Assembly (NCBI GenBank): GCA_945885485.1
Contig: CAMCYT010000002.1
Location: forward strand, 1-37,875
Direction: 5' to 3'
DNA from: Prosthecobacter debontii
GTDB taxonomy: Bacteria > Verrucomicrobiota > Verrucomicrobiia > Verrucomicrobiales > Akkermansiaceae
DNA length: 37,875 bases
Below the pieces are notes generated by a model. The model had not been told where the DNA came from. It did not search any database and saw only the letters and a program-made list of their open reading frames with translations. The position numbers and the translations under genes are program-made. Shown here one piece after another: positions 17,501 to 26,939 of this stretch (the stretch's first letter is position 1; the number at the start of each line of letters is the position of its first letter).

Positions 17501-19597
17501 TTATTTGGCAGCGCGGAGGGCTTCTTCTTTGGCCTTGGCTTTTGCGATGACGTCGTCGGAGACGTTTTTCGGGCACGGGGCGTAATGAGAGAACTCCATG
17601 GAGAACTGACCACGACCGGAAGTCATGGTGCGAAGGTCGCCGATGTAACCGAACATCGCAGAGAGCGGAGCTTCGGCTTTGACGCGAACACCACCCGGAG
17701 TTGGCTCTTGGCCTTGGATCATGCCGCGGCGGCGGTTGAGATCGCCGATGACGTCACCGACTTTTTCTTCGGGAGCGAAGACGTCGAGTTTCATCATTGG
17801 CTCAAGGATTTGCGGGCCGCACTTGACCATGGTCTGACGATACGCGGCTTTCGCAGCGATCTCGAAGGCGATGTTACTGGAGTCCACGGCGTGGAAACCA
17901 CCTTCGTTAAGCGTAACTTTAAAGTCCAGGCAAGGGTAGCCGGCAAGTGGTCCTTTATCGACCGAGGTTTTGAAACCTTTTTCGACGGCGGGGATGAACT
18001 CTTTCGGGATACTGCCACCGACAACCTTCGATTCGAAGATGAAACCTGTGCCTGGCTCGCCGGGCTCGATGGTGTAGTCGATTTTCGCGAACTGACCGGA
18101 ACCACCCGATTGTTTCTTGTGGGTGTAGCTGTCGTTAAGGGACTTGGTGATGGTTTCACGGTAAGCAACCTGTGGAGCACCAACGGTGACTTCCACTTTG
18201 TGCGTGCGCTTAAGGATATCGATTTTGATGTCGAGGTGAAGCTCGCCCATGCCTTTGAGGATCATCTCGTTGGTTTCCTCGTCGGTTTCGACGCGGAACG
18301 ATGGATCTTCTTGGATCATTTTGCCGATCGCGTTAGCGAGTTTCTCGGCGTTGGCTTTGTCCTTAGCGGCAACAGCGATAGAGATAACCGGATCTGGGAA
18401 CACCATTGGCTCCAAGGTCGCTGGGAATTTCTCGTCGCAAAGGGTGTGACCCGTCTGAACGTTTTTGAGACCGACGATGGCGACGATGTCACCAGCTTGG
18501 GCGGAGTCGATTTCCTTGCGGTCATCGGCGTGCATCTCGACCATGCGGCTGATGCGCTCGGGTTTACCGGTGAAGGAGTTGAGAACGGTATCGCCTTTTT
18601 TGATCGTTCCCGAATAGATGCGGGTGAAGGTGAGAGCGCCGAACTTGTCGTCCATGATTTTGAACGCCAAGCCGCGGAACGGAGCTTTCGGGTCGATGAC
18701 CGCGAACTTGCCAGTTGGGGTGCCCTCCTCGTCCACTTCGGGCAGAGGCTTCACGTCGAGCGGGTTCGGCAGGTAATCGACTACGGCATCGAGCACGAGC
18801 TGGAGCCCTTTGTTTTTGAAACTGGAGCCGCAGTAGGTTGGGAAAAAGGCGAGGTCGATGGTGCCCTTGCGGATGCACTTTTTGATCTCATCGATGGAAG
18901 GCTCCTTGCCTTCGAGGTAAGCTTCCATGATCGCGTCGTCTTGCTCGACGGCGGTTTCGATGAGTTGAGCGCGGTATTCTTTAGCCTTGTCCACCATGTC
19001 GGCAGGGATTTCACCGATCTTGAAATTTTCTGGTTGGCCGGATTCGTCCCAGATGTGGGCTTTCATGGTGAGGAGATCGACGACTCCGACGAATTCGGAC
19101 TCGGTGCCGATCGGCAGAACCATGACAAGAGCTTGGGCGCCGAGGATTTTTTTCACCTGAGCGACGACGCGGTAGTAATCAGCGCCGATACGGTCGAGCT
19201 TGTTCACATAAATGACGCGGGAAACGCCCGAATCGTTCGCGTAGCGCCAGTTGGTTTCGGATTGTGGCTCAACGCCGCCAGAACCGCAGAAAACGCCGAC
19301 GCCGCCATCGAGAACTTTCAGCGAGCGGTAAACTTCGATGGTGAAGTCAACGTGGCCGGGAGTGTCGATGATGTTGAACTGGTGATCTTTCCAGAAGCAG
19401 GTGGTGGCAGCGGATTGAATGGTGATACCGCGCTCGGCTTCTTGATCCATGAAGTCCATGGTGGATGCGCCGTCGTGGACCTCGCCGATTTTGTGGATCT
19501 TACCGGTGAGTTTGAGAATGCGTTCGGTGGTGGTCGTTTTGCCCGCGTCAACGTGGGCGAAAATTCCGATGTTACGGTATTTGCTGAGGTCCTTCAT
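17501..19597 (-). CDS. fusA: Elongation factor G
   Basis: [98 protein letters not shown]; full-length 698 aa. Confidence 0.97.
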   Translation of the reverse strand: MKDLSKYRNIGIFAHVDAGKTTTTERILKLTGKIHKIGEVHDGASTMDFMDQEAERGITIQSAATTCFWKDHQFNIIDTPGHVDFTIEVYRSLKVLDGGVGVFCGSGGVEPQSETNWRYANDSGVSRVIYVNKLDRIGADYYRVVAQVKKILGAQALVMVLPIGTESEFVGVVDLLTMKAHIWDESGQPENFKIGEIPADMVDKAKEYRAQLIETAVEQDDAIMEAYLEGKEPSIDEIKKCIRKGTIDLAFFPTYCGSSFKNKGLQLVLDAVVDYLPNPLDVKPLPEVDEEGTPTGKFAVIDPKAPFRGLAFKIMDDKFGALTFTRIYSGTIKKGDTVLNSFTGKPERISRMVEMHADDRKEIDSAQAGDIVAIVGLKNVQTGHTLCDEKFPATLEPMVFPDPVISIAVAAKDKANAEKLANAIGKMIQEDPSFRVETDEETNEMILKGMGELHLDIKIDILKRTHKVEVTVGAPQVAYRETITKSLNDSYTHKKQSGGSGQFAKIDYTIEPGEPGTGFIFESKVVGGSIPKEFIPAVEKGFKTSVDKGPLAGYPCLDFKVTLNEGGFHAVDSSNIAFEIAAKAAYRQTMVKCGPQILEPMMKLDVFAPEEKVGDVIGDLNRRRGMIQGQEPTPGGVRVKAEAPLSAMFGYIGDLRTMTSGRGQFSMEFSHYAPCPKNVSDDVIAKAKAKEEALRAAK

Positions 19598-19738
19598 GCC
19601 TGATGTGTGTAATGGTTATAGGGCCGAGGATAGTCGGCGGGGCGGGGTTTTAGCCGAGCAAACAGGTTTTGCAACCTTTGATTGAGGGTTTCACGCGTTT
19701 CTGGGGGGTGGGGAAGATTTTTCAACGCATTGTAAAAG

Positions 19739-19884
19739 GGTAGGGTCAACTCGTATACCCCGATATGTCGGGGCCGTGTTGACCGTGATTCTTGGAAGGT
19801 GGGCTTCGAGGAAGGATATACGTCAGCTAGAACGATCCCGCGTTGCCGTTTTGAAGTGGGTCGCCACGGCGAGGCGACCCTACC
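19739..19884 (+). repeat. Family A element, copy A9, nested palindrome in the LEFT hairpin (19758-19773)
   Basis: GGTAGGGTCAACTCGTATACCCCGATATGTCGGGGCCGTGTTGACCGTGATTC...AGTGGGTCGCCACGGCGAGGCGACCCTACC. Confidence 0.88.
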
Positions 19885-19942
19885 GCAAAGGTCGCAGTAG
19901 CTATATCCACTGCTGCTCATTGAACAAGCGCAGCGCGTCGAA

Positions 19943-20300
19943 TGGTGGAGGCGAGGGGAGTCGAACCCCTGTCCGGAACGTCATCTACATTGGCATCTAC
20001 ACGTTTAGTGGTTCATCTGGTATTTCGGAAATGCTGGGCTGATCCACGGCGTTGCTTTTCCTAGGAACCTGTTTGATCTCGAAAGTGAACCCGGTTACCC
20101 GATCCTCAATCCAGCCTGCTAAGTGTCGTCTACTCCCCTAGCAGGCGTTGGGGTATTGACGTTGCTGTCAATTAAGCAGCAAGTGCGAGCTCGTTAGAGT
20201 CTGCATTTATTTGTTTTGAACGGCTTTTTTAAGAGGCCAACCGATCAACCTCTACGTGCAGCCAGCGCTTCAAACATCCCGTCGAAACCAGAACGCCCCC
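19943..20300 (-). ncRNA. ssrA: tmRNA (transfer-messenger RNA), predicted tag ADSNELALAA
   Basis: Minus strand 5' GGGGGCGTTCTGGTTTCGACGGG...3' GGACAGGGGTTCGACTCCCCTCGCCTCCACCA. The acceptor stem GGGGGCG/CGCCTCC pairs and CCA is encoded. The tag ORF GCA GAC TCT AAC GAG CTC GCA CTT GCT GCT TAA lies at 20204-20172. Confidence 0.95.
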
Positions 20301-20403
20301 ATTCGCTTAGCGATAATCAGAGTAATCCAGAGTTGAGTTTATTCAACGGAAATTTTGCTGGGGGGAAAACAGGGTCATCAAGCTAGGGAGAAGAAAGAGG
20401 TTT

Positions 20404-20550
20404 AACCACGGATAAACGCGGATGAACACGGATCAGAAATCAATAATTGGTGCCGAAGATGAGTTTTAACCCTGCCATTGCGGCTCATTTGGCTGAAATA
20501 CTCACCTTCATCATGCTTTTATCCGTGTCCATCTGCGTTCATCCGTGGTT
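20404..20550. repeat. 147-bp element bounded by ~30-bp imperfect inverted repeats AACCACGGATAAACGCGGATGAACACGGAT / ATCCGTGTCCATCTGCGTTCATCCGTGGTT
   Basis: Left arm 20404-20433 and right arm 20521-20550 are near-perfect reverse complements. The right arm overlaps the 3' end of the neighbouring CDS. Confidence 0.85.
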
Positions 20551-21222
20551 CTCTTCTTTATTTTGCCAAAGTTTCTCCTTAGCTGGATGACCCTGGGGGA
20601 GAAAAGATTCCTCCACCTCGATCTCGATCTCAATTTCCCGGCTGAAGGTCTCGATGGCGGTTTTGCCGACGGAGCGGGTGTCCAGGATGGAGTAACCTCC
20701 TACGACGATAGGGCCGATAATCGGTACCCAACGAGAGATTGATTTGCCGATGGCTTTCTGGGTCAGATGAATCGTGATGTGTTTGAGGATGTTTTGGATG
20801 ACCCTCAGGCTGCCTTGTTTGAGAATGAGTCTTTCACCGACCCGGATGAGAATGTCACGCGCTAGCATGGCGGCGCCATGTCGGAACAGGCAGTAGACCA
20901 TCATTTCTTGGTTCAACTGAGCGGATTTCCCATAGCAGGCGGCGATGTCTGAAACCATTTGCTGTTGGATATCCCATACTTTTTTAAGATCGGGAATGAT
21001 GGTGAGTAATCCTGCTGGCCCGGGTGCAAGCGCTAATGTTGCTGACACGGCTCCAGCTTTGATGCCTGCGATGCGCACGATGTCCCGTGCGCGTTCTTCA
21101 GGCGTGTTGCTGACCGTTTCCTTGGAGATGGGAACGCTGGAAATAAGTTTCTCTAACAGGTTAAACACCTTTTGCTGCGCAGGATGCGCTAGAGATTGGT
21201 TGATGTCAGGTTTGTCGGACAT
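20539..21222 (-). CDS. Hypothetical protein, EcsC-like membrane-associated
   Basis: 227 aa; RIAGIKAGAVSATLALAPGPAGLLTIIPDLKKVWDIQQQMVSDIAACYGKSAQLNQEMMVYCLF resembles EcsC-type glycine/alanine-rich segments followed by an IAACYG motif. Family assignment is tentative. Confidence 0.6.
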   Translation of the reverse strand: MSDKPDINQSLAHPAQQKVFNLLEKLISSVPISKETVSNTPEERARDIVRIAGIKAGAVSATLALAPGPAGLLTIIPDLKKVWDIQQQMVSDIAACYGKSAQLNQEMMVYCLFRHGAAMLARDILIRVGERLILKQGSLRVIQNILKHITIHLTQKAIGKSISRWVPIIGPIVVGGYSILDTRSVGKTAIETFSREIEIEIEVEESFLPQGHPAKEKLWQNKEENHG

Positions 21223-21512
21223 GGTTCGAAGCTGATTTTACAGCACGGAGTAGGTTACTACTAACTTAGTTCAACATTTCGATGCGGATAATGGAATCCA
21301 AATTCCGGCTATCTGCGCATCATCTTGAAATTGAATGTTTTCGAAACAGATATGGTGGCGCGCTATGTCGCTATTCTCCTGTTTAGGAACAACAATCGGA
21401 AATCGACGCTCCTAGCTGCCTGAGTGCTTTATCGGTTTGATTGACGATTGTTAATTGTTGATTTTTGAATGAAGAGAAAAGCGAATTCAAAAAATACCAT
21501 AGACGATGAGGT

Positions 21513-23693
21513 TCAAAGGCTCTTCCGTTTTAGTCTCAGTGCATTAAGGATCACAGAGACGGAGGAGAAACTCATCGCAACGCCTGCGATCATAGGGCTT
21601 AGGAGGATTCCGAAAAATGGGTAGAGCACACCGGCGGCGATGGGGACGCCGATGGCGTTGTAGATGAAGGCGAAGAACAGATTCTGGCGGATGTTGCGCA
21701 TAGTGGCGCGACTGAGTTGGATGGTTTTGGCGATGGCGAGGAGGTCGCCTTTTACGAGGGTGATAGCGGCGCTGCCGATGGCGACGTCGGTGCCGGTGCC
21801 CATCGCGATGCCGACATCCGCACTAGCGAGGGCAGGGGCATCGTTGATTCCATCGCCTGCCATGGCGACGACTGCTCCTTTGGCTTTGAGCGCATGGATC
21901 AGGTTGATTTTATCCTGAGGCAAGACCTCAGCATGGACTTCGGCTATCCCGAGTTCTTTCGCGACTGCTTGAGCGGTTGCTGCGTTGTCGCCGGTGCACA
22001 TGATGACTTTCACGCCCATCTCGTGAAGGGTGCGGATCGCTTCGGCGCTGGATGCTTTGATGGGATCGGCGATGGCGAAAATGCCTGCGAGTTCGGTGCC
22101 AACCCCGACCCATACAACCGTCTTGGCTTTTCCCCGAAGCTCTTGGGCGCGTAGCTCCCAATCGTCAGGAATGGCGATGCCGTGTTCGGATAGGAAAGAG
22201 GATTTTCCAATTCTAACCATTTTTCCATCGACGCCAGCCGTCACGCCGCCTGCGGTGGTTGATTCGAAATTGGTGACTGGAAAAAGTTTAATCTTAGATT
22301 CTTTCGCGGCATCTACCACGGCGCGGGCGAGCGAATGTTCGCTAGGCGACTCGACGGAAGCGGCGAGGCGGAGGAGTGCTTCGCGTTCAAAATTTTGAGA
22401 GGGGATAATATCGGTGACGCTTGGTTTGCCAGCAGTGAGTGTGCCGGTTTTGTCGGTGACGAGATGAGTGATTTTTTCCGCAAGCTCGATGGCACCCGCG
22501 TTTTTCACGAGAATCCCCATCCCTGCCGCGCGGCCAACTCCGACCATGATTGACATCGGAGTGGCTAACCCGAGCGCGCAAGGACAAGCGATGATGAGCA
22601 CGGAAACGGCGTTGACCAAGGCGAACGCTAGCGCAGGAGCAGGGCCGAAAATCGCCCATAGAATAAAGGTGATGGCGGATAAACTGATCACAATCGGCAC
22701 GAACCAACCCGCCACGGTATCGGCGACTTTTTGTATGGGCGCACGGCTGCGTTGCGCTTCCGCAACCATGTGGACGATTTGTGAAAGCAGCGTCTCGCCA
22801 CCGATTTTTTCCGCACGCATCACGAAACTTCCGGTTTGGTTGAGGGTTGCGCCGATCACGGGGTCGCCATCTTTTTTCGCGACTGGCATGGGTTCACCGG
22901 TGATCATGGATTCGTCGATGTTGCCGCCACCTTCGGTGATCGTGCCGTCGATGGGAATTTTTTCGCCGGGACGGACACGGAGGAGATCGCCGACCGCGAT
23001 TTCATCTACTAGGACGTCCTCTTCTTTTCCGTCGCGGAGGCGGTGAGCGGTTTTTGCGGCGAGGCCGATGAGGGATTGGATGGCTTCACCGGTTCGGGCG
23101 CGGGCTTTCGCTTCTAACAATTGTCCGAGCAAAACCAGCACCGTGATCACTGCAGCGGCCTCGAAGTAGAGGCCGACCTCGCCGTGTTCTTTGAACGATT
23201 CCGGAAACATGCCCGGCGCGAGAACCGCGACCGCGCTGTAGATAAACGCTGCGCCGACGCCGGTGGCGATGAGCGTGAACATGTTGAGATTCCATGTTTT
23301 CAGCGAGACCCATGCTTTCGTGAAAAACATTCCGCCCGCCCAGAGAACCACGGGGATAGTCAGGATGAATTCGATCCATTTTGTGAGATCTCTTCGAAAA
23401 TGCAGGTCGGGAAATAGGTGTGTCATGGCGAGGAAAAACACTGGCAGCGTAAGCACGGCGGAGATCCAAAATTTTCGATTCAGCGCAAGGATTTCATGAT
23501 CCTCTCCGTCGGCGGCGAACAAAGGATTTCGCTCCAAAGCCATGCCGCATTTCGGGCAATCGCCGGGTTTGTCGGACTCCACACCGGGACACATCGGGCA
23601 AAAATATTTCGCTCCCGAGGATGGTTCGACATCGGCTTCTGCTGAATGGTCGTGGCCGCTGCAGCAGGATTTTTTTTCGTGGGAATCAGTCAT
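21513..23693 (-). CDS. Copper/silver-translocating P1B-type ATPase with N-terminal Cys/His-rich heavy-metal-binding segment
   Basis: CPC motif ([21 protein letters not shown]), DKTGTLT phosphorylation site, [26 protein letters not shown] and N-terminal [25 protein letters not shown]. Confidence 0.93.
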   Translation of the reverse strand: MTDSHEKKSCCSGHDHSAEADVEPSSGAKYFCPMCPGVESDKPGDCPKCGMALERNPLFAADGEDHEILALNRKFWISAVLTLPVFFLAMTHLFPDLHFRRDLTKWIEFILTIPVVLWAGGMFFTKAWVSLKTWNLNMFTLIATGVGAAFIYSAVAVLAPGMFPESFKEHGEVGLYFEAAAVITVLVLLGQLLEAKARARTGEAIQSLIGLAAKTAHRLRDGKEEDVLVDEIAVGDLLRVRPGEKIPIDGTITEGGGNIDESMITGEPMPVAKKDGDPVIGATLNQTGSFVMRAEKIGGETLLSQIVHMVAEAQRSRAPIQKVADTVAGWFVPIVISLSAITFILWAIFGPAPALAFALVNAVSVLIIACPCALGLATPMSIMVGVGRAAGMGILVKNAGAIELAEKITHLVTDKTGTLTAGKPSVTDIIPSQNFEREALLRLAASVESPSEHSLARAVVDAAKESKIKLFPVTNFESTTAGGVTAGVDGKMVRIGKSSFLSEHGIAIPDDWELRAQELRGKAKTVVWVGVGTELAGIFAIADPIKASSAEAIRTLHEMGVKVIMCTGDNAATAQAVAKELGIAEVHAEVLPQDKINLIHALKAKGAVVAMAGDGINDAPALASADVGIAMGTGTDVAIGSAAITLVKGDLLAIAKTIQLSRATMRNIRQNLFFAFIYNAIGVPIAAGVLYPFFGILLSPMIAGVAMSFSSVSVILNALRLKRKSL

Positions 23694-23806
23694 ACGAGAA
23701 CTGGCAGAAGCTTAGTCGCAGTAAAACTAAAAGCAACCTTGCCACCGCAGGCCTAAATCCCAAATATCCCCGCGATCTCTCAATTTAACCAACCAAACAT
23801 CCTCTC

Positions 23807-24850
23807 ATGAAATTCGGAATCATCGGCGCCGGTATGATCGGCCACTTTCACGCAAAAGCCATCACTGCCATGACTGGCGGTGAGCTCCAATCGGTTTTCG
23901 ACCTCCGCGCGGAGGCTGCGGAAAAAATCGCAACGGAATATGGCTGCAAGGCTTACTCGAACATCGACGAGTTTCTTGCCGATCCTGAGTTAGAGATTGT
24001 AACGATCGGCACGCCTTCCGGTGCGCACTTGGATCCTGCGCTTGCTGCTTTGAATGCTGGCAAACATGTGATTTGTGAAAAGCCATTGGAGATCACCACC
24101 GAGCGCATTGATCAGTTGATAGCTGCTGCGGCGAAGAATGGCAAAACGCTTTCCGCGGTGTTGAATCGCCGTTTCCATCCCGGAATGGATGCTTTCAAAA
24201 AAGCGGCCGATGAAGGACGTTTTGGAAAACTCACCTCGGCATCGGCCTACGTGAAATGGTTCCGCGATCAGGCATATTACGATTCCGCCGGTTGGCGCGG
24301 GACATGGGCGTTGGATGGTGGTGGTGCGTTGATGAATCAATCGGTGCACACGGTCGATGCTCTACTCTATCTCGCAGGTCCTGCAAAATCCGTGCAAGCC
24401 GTCACCGCGTGCCTCGCTCACGAGCGCATCGAGGTGGAAGACAGTATCGTCGCAACCGTGGAGTTTGAAAATGGTGCGCTCGGCGTGATCGAGTGCTCGA
24501 CCTGCACTTGGTCGAAAGCCGGACATCCCGCTCGTGTCCAACTGGCCGGAACTGATGGATCGGTTTTCCTAGCCGACGAATCTTTCGAAATCTGGGATTT
24601 CCGCGAAGAGAAACCTGAAGACACACAGATCAAATCAACCTTGATGAAAGGCCAAGAAGCCGGGCTTGGTGCAAACGATCCTACCGCGATCAATTTCTAT
24701 CAGCATCAACGCAATTTTGAAGAGGTCGTGCAATCGATCCAGGAAGGACGCCAGTGCAAAACGCATGCGGGTGAAGCCCGTAAAGCTGTTGCACTCATTC
24801 GTGCGATCTATGAATCCGCGCAGAATGGCGGGAAAAAAGTTTCTGTGTGA
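23807..24850 (+). CDS. Gfo/Idh/MocA-family NAD(P)-dependent oxidoreductase
   Basis: MKFGIIGAGMIGHFHAKAITAMTGGELQSVFDLRAEAAEKIATEYGCKAYSNIDEFLADPELEIVTIGTPSGAHLDPALAALNAGKHVICEKPLEITTERIDQLI, with Rossmann GxGxxG and EKP motif. Confidence 0.95.
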   Translation: MKFGIIGAGMIGHFHAKAITAMTGGELQSVFDLRAEAAEKIATEYGCKAYSNIDEFLADPELEIVTIGTPSGAHLDPALAALNAGKHVICEKPLEITTERIDQLIAAAAKNGKTLSAVLNRRFHPGMDAFKKAADEGRFGKLTSASAYVKWFRDQAYYDSAGWRGTWALDGGGALMNQSVHTVDALLYLAGPAKSVQAVTACLAHERIEVEDSIVATVEFENGALGVIECSTCTWSKAGHPARVQLAGTDGSVFLADESFEIWDFREEKPEDTQIKSTLMKGQEAGLGANDPTAINFYQHQRNFEEVVQSIQEGRQCKTHAGEARKAVALIRAIYESAQNGGKKVSV

Positions 24851-24865
24851 GCTGATTGTTAGATT

Positions 24866-24979
24866 GGTAGGGTGCCATAGCCGAGGGCACCGTGTGCAAA
24901 CGAGGATTCATTAGATTCTCTTATGAAACATCCAATTCTTCTTCATTTCATGCGGCGCCCTCGGCGATGGCACCCTACC
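24866..24979 (+). repeat. Family B composite palindromic element, copy B1
   Basis: GGTAGGGTGCCATAGCCGAGGGCACCGTGTGCAAACGAGGATTC...TTCATGCGGCGCCCTCGGCGATGGCACCCTACC. Confidence 0.88.
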
Positions 24980-24989
24980 TAGCAGTTTT

Positions 24990-25427
24990 TCAATCCCTTT
25001 GATAAGGCCAAGATTCCGATACATCAATTAAGCCTGCACGGTTGGGATTCATTCGAATATAAATCGCTTTCTCTTGGGCGCTTTCTTCTGAGCGTAGTCG
25101 ATGCTCAAAAAATCCATCTTGCCATTCAAATTTGCACTGACGCGCGAGCCAACGCTTCCACTCTTCGATCATTTTGCGCATCTCGAAATGTTGCGGAAAA
25201 AAGACAATTCCATGCAGATGATCCGGCATGGCCAAGATTAGATTCCAATGCCAATCACCTCGATTCTCTCGGAAAGCAATAGATTCTAAAATGGCTTCCC
25301 AATTTTTCGGATTTGCGAACTGATTCACGTTTCGGCGTTTTCCGTTTATTGTTAGGAAGAACGCCTCCTGAGTGGGATCGATCCAAGAGGGCACATCATG
25401 CGGCAGGTATTTCCGAATAGGTAGCAT
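24990..25427 (-). CDS. REP-associated tyrosine transposase (RAYT), RAYT-2
   Basis: MLPIRKYLPHDVPSWI...NLILAMPDHLHGIVFFPQ (HUH), DGFFEHRLRSEESAQEKAIYIRMNPNRAGLI (Tyr region). Paralogous to RAYT-1 but divergent; flanked by family B, not family A. Confidence 0.9.
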   Translation of the reverse strand: MLPIRKYLPHDVPSWIDPTQEAFFLTINGKRRNVNQFANPKNWEAILESIAFRENRGDWHWNLILAMPDHLHGIVFFPQHFEMRKMIEEWKRWLARQCKFEWQDGFFEHRLRSEESAQEKAIYIRMNPNRAGLIDVSESWPYQRD

Positions 25428-25436
25428 AGGGGGGGT

Positions 25437-25595
25437 GGTAGGGTGTCATCGCCGAGGGCACCGCGTGCAAACGAGGAGTCCTTGAGTGAATCGTATGAAG
25501 AATCTTTAGCGCGAAGCGTTGAGTCATTGGAAACATTATTTTCTAAATCTAGGTCATCTCGCTACGCGCGGCTGCCTCGGCGATGCAGCCCTACC
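25437..25595 (+). repeat. Family B element, copy B2 (expanded interior)
   Basis: GGTAGGGTGTCATCGCCGAGGGCACCGCGTGCAAACGAGGAGTC...CGCGCGGCTGCCTCGGCGATGCAGCCCTACC. Confidence 0.82.
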
Positions 25596-25605
25596 TTCAT
25601 GGAGC

Positions 25606-26355
25606 CTATTTCCAGATCGGCAAGCTCGACGCTGGATTCAGGGCTTCTGGAGGTTCGATGGCGAAGGCTTTTTCTTCGCCGACTCGGTATGGGCCGTAGG
25701 CGATGGGGACGACGGTGATTTTCAGTGCTTGCTCTTCATCGACGATAGTTTTTGCAATATAGATGATGGCGGCGCAGTTCGGGTTTTTATTCACCTCAAG
25801 AATATCGCCTTTATTAAACTGATATACGGCATCTTTGTTGTCAGTTGGGAAAATGTATTCCATCACCACGGGGAATCCGACCGCTAGCGCAAAGTCGTCT
25901 TGTTTCACCATTGCTTGAGCGCGGACTACGAAGCCGGGGTAAAGGAAATCGCCCTTTTCAAGCTTGGTTACATCGGCCACTTGATAGTCGCCTTCCGCAT
26001 AGGTGAGCAGTAGATTTTTATCAAAATTGCGCATGTAGTTACGCAACAAGAGTGAGTTGAGTCGCGCGCGCTTTTTCTCGGTTAGTCCGAAATATTTTCC
26101 ATACAGTTCTGATGGATTCAGCGCATTTCCGTTAGGGACATCGAGGACGGTGTAGCGTTTAAGCTCGGGGAGACGACCAAGCCATTTCAGGATCGCGTAG
26201 TTGCGTGGGATTTCTGGATTTCCGAAAACGTGCAGACATAGGGCCCAACTGATTAACGCAAAGGATGCCGCTAGAATATTTGCAAGCATCCACCAGTAGT
26301 ATGCCGGCTTTGGTGGCTCGATTTCTTCGCTCTGTGGTTTGCGTTTCTGAGGCAC
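25606..26355 (-). CDS. Hypothetical membrane-anchored protein (likely GTG start 26355; ORF open from 26385)
   Basis: PAYYWWMLANILAASFALISWALCLHVFG single N-terminal TM segment followed by a ~190-aa soluble domain. The GTG start avoids overlap with the IscA-like gene. Confidence 0.6.
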   Translation of the reverse strand: MPQKRKPQSEEIEPPKPAYYWWMLANILAASFALISWALCLHVFGNPEIPRNYAILKWLGRLPELKRYTVLDVPNGNALNPSELYGKYFGLTEKKRARLNSLLLRNYMRNFDKNLLLTYAEGDYQVADVTKLEKGDFLYPGFVVRAQAMVKQDDFALAVGFPVVMEYIFPTDNKDAVYQFNKGDILEVNKNPNCAAIIYIAKTIVDEEQALKITVVPIAYGPYRVGEEKAFAIEPPEALNPASSLPIWK

Positions 26356-26360
26356 GAAAA

Positions 26361-26747
26361 TTAAACCGCGCCTCCCTCGCCACAAACTTCCCCGTCTTCC
26401 GCGCCGCTGCCTTCGGGTTCGTCATCGGGTTCGAACGATGTGCCGCATCCGCAGGAACGTCGCGCTTTGGGATTGTTGATTTTAAATCCAGCATCTGTTA
26501 GATCATCCGAGTAATCGATTTCACAACCCCGCAATTTATCAAAACTATCCGCCGCGATGATGACCCGCGCCTCGCCTTGCTCGACGATTTCGTCCCCCGC
26601 TTCCGGCTCGGCGACTTTCATTTCATACTGCCAGCCCGCGCAGCCGCCTTTGCTGACGCCAAGCCGCAGCCCAGCCGTCGGCGAGGCCGACTTGCTTTTC
26701 AGCAAGGACACGAGTTCCGCGCTTGCTTTGTCAGTGATTTGGATCAT
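26361..26747 (-). CDS. HesB/IscA/ErpA-type iron-sulfur cluster assembly protein
   Basis: MIQITDKASAELVSLLKS...GLRLGVSKGGCAGWQYEMKVAEPEAGDEIVEQGEARVIIAADSFDKLRGCEIDYSDDLTDAGFKINNPKARRSCGCGTSF has the conserved GGC...CGCG motif. Confidence 0.92.
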   Translation of the reverse strand: MIQITDKASAELVSLLKSKSASPTAGLRLGVSKGGCAGWQYEMKVAEPEAGDEIVEQGEARVIIAADSFDKLRGCEIDYSDDLTDAGFKINNPKARRSCGCGTSFEPDDEPEGSGAEDGEVCGEGGAV

Positions 26748-26804
26748 GGCGAGAACTTAGCCTTTCGATGCGAACTTGAAACCCCAAATTTTACCTTAAA
26801 AAAA

Positions 26805-26931
26805 GGTAGGGTCGCCACGCCGTGGCGACCCAATTCAAGAATCTCAAAAAACTATTAATCCTGTGGTTGTGTAACATCCTTCAATGCCACCCTTTTCTAT
26901 TCTACGGTCAACACGGCGTGTTGACCGTACC
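26805..26931 (-). repeat. Family A element, copy A10 (inverted orientation)
   Basis: GGTAGGGTCGCCACGCCGTGGCGACCCAATTCAAGAATC...TTCTACGGTCAACACGGCGTGTTGACCGTACC. Confidence 0.85.
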
Positions 26932-26939
26932 TTTCCTAA

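Noticed and set aside
17495-19603. 702-aa plus-strand ORF spanning the whole of fusA
   Set aside because: It is exactly antisense to EF-G and its composition (F/V/D/G-rich) mirrors fusA codon usage. This is a typical shadow ORF.
19776-20042. 88-aa plus-strand ORF (contains GGGEGSRTPVRNV)
   Set aside because: It overlaps repeat A9 and the 3' end of tmRNA; the GGEGSRTPV string is the tmRNA T-arm read as protein.
21513-23693. Cu-ATPase N-terminal CPMCPG...CPKCGM segment as something novel
   Set aside because: This is the known heavy-metal-binding domain type found at the N-terminus of many CopA/SilP-like ATPases.
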